Translations under genes and position numbers: made by a program
Shown here: positions 33,633 through 35,247 of the stretch, piece after piece
How positions within the stretch are numbered: the stretch's first letter is position 1
How the letters are laid out: each line of letters opens with the position of its first letter
The notes under the pieces: model-generated
What the model saw: the letters and a program-made list of their open reading frames with translations, nothing else
The model's database searches: none
What the model was told of the DNA's origin: nothing
NCBI GenBank assembly: GCA_025354825.1
Contig: JANXMC010000654.1
Span: forward strand, 1-35,247
Source of the DNA: Myxococcales bacterium
GTDB lineage: Bacteria > Myxococcota_A > Polyangia > Polyangiales > Polyangiaceae
Length of the DNA: 35,247 nucleotides
Reading direction: 5' to 3'

Positions 33633-35247
33633 ATGGCATCTGAGAAGCCGCCCTCCTCCCGATCGTCCTCCCTGTCGGGCACCATTCGCGCGATCGAGCA
33701 CGTGCTTGTAGGCCTCGCGCGCGTTCAGGCGCGACGCCCTTCGCTTCCCATCGGCATATGTTTCGCTCTCGCCGTCGTCGCGGCACTCTTCGCCTCGCGC
33801 CTCGAGCTGAAGACGCGGTTCGATCAACTCCTTCCCGAGAATCAACCGAGCGTCATCGAGCTGCGACGCGTGCTCGAACGGGCCGTTTCTGCGTCGAAGG
33901 CGTTCGTCGTTCTCGAGTCGAACGATCACGCGACACTTCGCGCATGCGGCGACGCAATGGTGCCCAAGCTCGTCGCCGTGGGCGCGCCCAGCGTCACCAA
34001 TGCCGAAGACGGCGTTCAGGCCGCGCGCTCGTTTCTCATGCGCCGCTCGGGCTTTTTCACGACGACAGACGAGCTCAGGAAGCTCGATCGCGATTTCGAA
34101 GCACGTTGGGATTACGAAGTATCCCACGCGACGGGCTCGGCCCTCGACGACGACGAAGCGCCGCCGCCCTTCTCGGCGGCTGAAATCAAAAAGCGGTTCA
34201 AGAAAGAGGGGTCCGAGGAGCGCTTCCCCGACGGATACTACGAATCGAAAGACGGAAAGGCCCTCGTCGTCGTCGTGAGCACCGCCATCGCAGGGGGCGA
34301 TCTCACGGGTTCCCAAACTGCCTACGATGCGATCCGCAAATCGAGCGGCGACACCCTTTCAACCGACGTCTGCCGCGGCGTTCGCGTGGGGTATGCGGGC
34401 GATCTCGTCACGGGCCTCACCGAATACGGCGCGGTTAAAGACGATCTCCTCAACGTGGGTGCGCTTGGCATCGGCATGGTGCTCGCGATCATTCTCATCT
34501 TCTTCATGCGGATTCGCGCGCTCCTCTGCATGGGGTGCACGATCGCCATCGGCCTCGCGTGGACGTTCGGCCTCACCGAATGGGTGATTGGCCACTTGAA
34601 CGTCGCCACCGGCTTCCTCGTCAGCATTGTCGCGGGGAACGGTATCAACTTCGCAATCATCTACATTTCGCGCTACTTCGAGGAGCTGCGCCGCGGCCAC
34701 AGCGCAGAGATGGCCATCGCCATTGCGCACAAGACCACTTGGCCCTCGACGCTCACGGCCGCCGCCGCGGCAGCTGCCTCCTACGGCTCTTTGTGGATTA
34801 CCGACTTTCGCGCGTTCAAGCACTTCGCCTTCATCGGCGCCGCCGGGATGATCGTCTGTTGGATCGCGACCTACGTCGCGCTGCCGGCTCTTCTCGTCGT
34901 GTACGAGCGTTGGCGCCCGTTCAAGACCGACGAGTCGACGGTTTTTGGTCGCCTCCGAATGCACGGTGTGCGGTACGACGCCCCCTTTGCGATCATCGTC
35001 CCGCGCGCCCCCAAGCTCTTCACGCTCGGCGGGGTGGCCCTCGCGGCGGTCGGCGTCGTCCTCGCCGTCGTCTACGTCCGCGCCGATCCGATGGAATACG
35101 ATATGCGCAAAGTCCGCGGCAACGCCGTGGGCGCCGCAGAGACGATTCGCATTCGCGAGCTCGCCGCCGACGTTCTCGGCGGCGCCCTCGACGGCTCTAT
35201 GGTCGTCGTCGCCGACCGCATCGATCAGGTCGAACCGCTCACCGAGG
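33633..35247 (+). CDS. RND/MMPL-family exporter, 3' partial
   Basis: The frame from ATG 33633 stays open to the end of the window (538 codons). The protein starts with a cytoplasmic Ser-rich stretch, a first membrane helix (about 41-57) and a periplasmic domain with LKTRFDQLLPENQPSVIELRR. Five more helices carry the MMPL/RND signature (ATGFLVSIVAGNGINFAIIYISRYFEELR), then another helix and a second periplasmic domain with YDMRKVRGN at the end. RND/MMPL proteins export lipids, hopanoids or small molecules using the proton gradient. The second membrane half lies beyond the window. The domain order and the QLLPENQPS motif resemble hopanoid/lipid-type exporters, but substrate is not determinable. 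Confidence 0.92.
   Translation, partial: MASEKPPSSRSSSLSGTIRAIEHVLVGLARVQARRPSLPIGICFALAVVAALFASRLELKTRFDQLLPENQPSVIELRRVLERAVSASKAFVVLESNDHATLRACGDAMVPKLVAVGAPSVTNAEDGVQAARSFLMRRSGFFTTTDELRKLDRDFEARWDYEVSHATGSALDDDEAPPPFSAAEIKKRFKKEGSEERFPDGYYESKDGKALVVVVSTAIAGGDLTGSQTAYDAIRKSSGDTLSTDVCRGVRVGYAGDLVTGLTEYGAVKDDLLNVGALGIGMVLAIILIFFMRIRALLCMGCTIAIGLAWTFGLTEWVIGHLNVATGFLVSIVAGNGINFAIIYISRYFEELRRGHSAEMAIAIAHKTTWPSTLTAAAAAAASYGSLWITDFRAFKHFAFIGAAGMIVCWIATYVALPALLVVYERWRPFKTDESTVFGRLRMHGVRYDAPFAIIVPRAPKLFTLGGVALAAVGVVLAVVYVRADPMEYDMRKVRGNAVGAAETIRIRELAADVLGGALDGSMVVVADRIDQVEPLTE

Noticed and set aside
1-35247. CRISPR arrays, tRNA or rRNA genes, transposons
   Set aside because: No regularly spaced repeats, tRNA-like cloverleaf sequence, rRNA segment or transposase frame was seen on reading the window.

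Overview
The window looks like chromosomal DNA of a delta-proteobacterial/myxobacterial lineage (Polyangia-like). The evidence is the high GC content, strongly GC-rich third codon positions, GTG/TTG starts, many secreted lipoproteins with Ala/Asp/Gly-rich linkers, several c-type cytochromes, a DUF4833-like protein and an ECF-sigma/FecR operon. This placement is an inference from gene style; there is no rRNA or marker gene to fix it. I see no tRNA, rRNA, CRISPR array, transposase or phage module.

Layout. 1-5 kb: the end of a ROK-type sugar kinase, a neutral zinc metallopeptidase, a small Cys-rich membrane-anchored protein, an orphan ParA/MobD-like ATPase and a lipoprotein di-heme cytochrome c peroxidase-like protein. 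5-12 kb: a multi-pass membrane protein, an ABC-F (Uup-type) ATPase, a large lipoprotein, a myxobacterial hypothetical protein and a FUSC-family transporter. 12-15.4 kb: a phosphoesterase/phospholipase C-like lipoprotein overlapping a di-heme peroxidase with a long extra N-terminal domain; a 14-bp palindrome lies upstream. 15.4-17.3 kb: a histidine kinase that seems to have lost its N-terminal sensor, then an in-frame chimera of an NtrC-type receiver domain and the last three membrane helices of an AmtB ammonium channel. 17.4-23.3 kb: a GNAT acetyltransferase, an M1 aminopeptidase, small lipoproteins and hypotheticals, and a YncE-like beta-propeller lipoprotein.

23.3-30.5 kb is the most coherent unit: eight minus-strand genes with gaps of 1-25 nt or overlaps of 1-4 nt. 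In transcription order they are a small lipoprotein, a di-heme cytochrome c, a mono-heme cytochrome c, an HNE_0200-like heme lipoprotein, a secreted beta-rich protein, an ECF sigma factor, a zinc-finger/FecR/TPR anti-sigma protein and a MacB-type permease. It reads as a self-regulated envelope electron-transfer module. I do not know a described system with this composition.

30.6-35.2 kb: a DUF1345 membrane protein, a lipoprotein with an acidic tail, a coding-like fragment without a start, a short (probably truncated) lipoprotein, a DUF4833-like secreted protein and the first 538 codons of an RND/MMPL exporter that runs off the end.

Two themes deserve follow-up: the eight-gene cytochrome/ECF operon, and the clustering of truncated or fused genes (15.4 kb, 16.8 kb, 32.3-32.8 kb). 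The latter is either real deletion and fusion or chimeric assembly.
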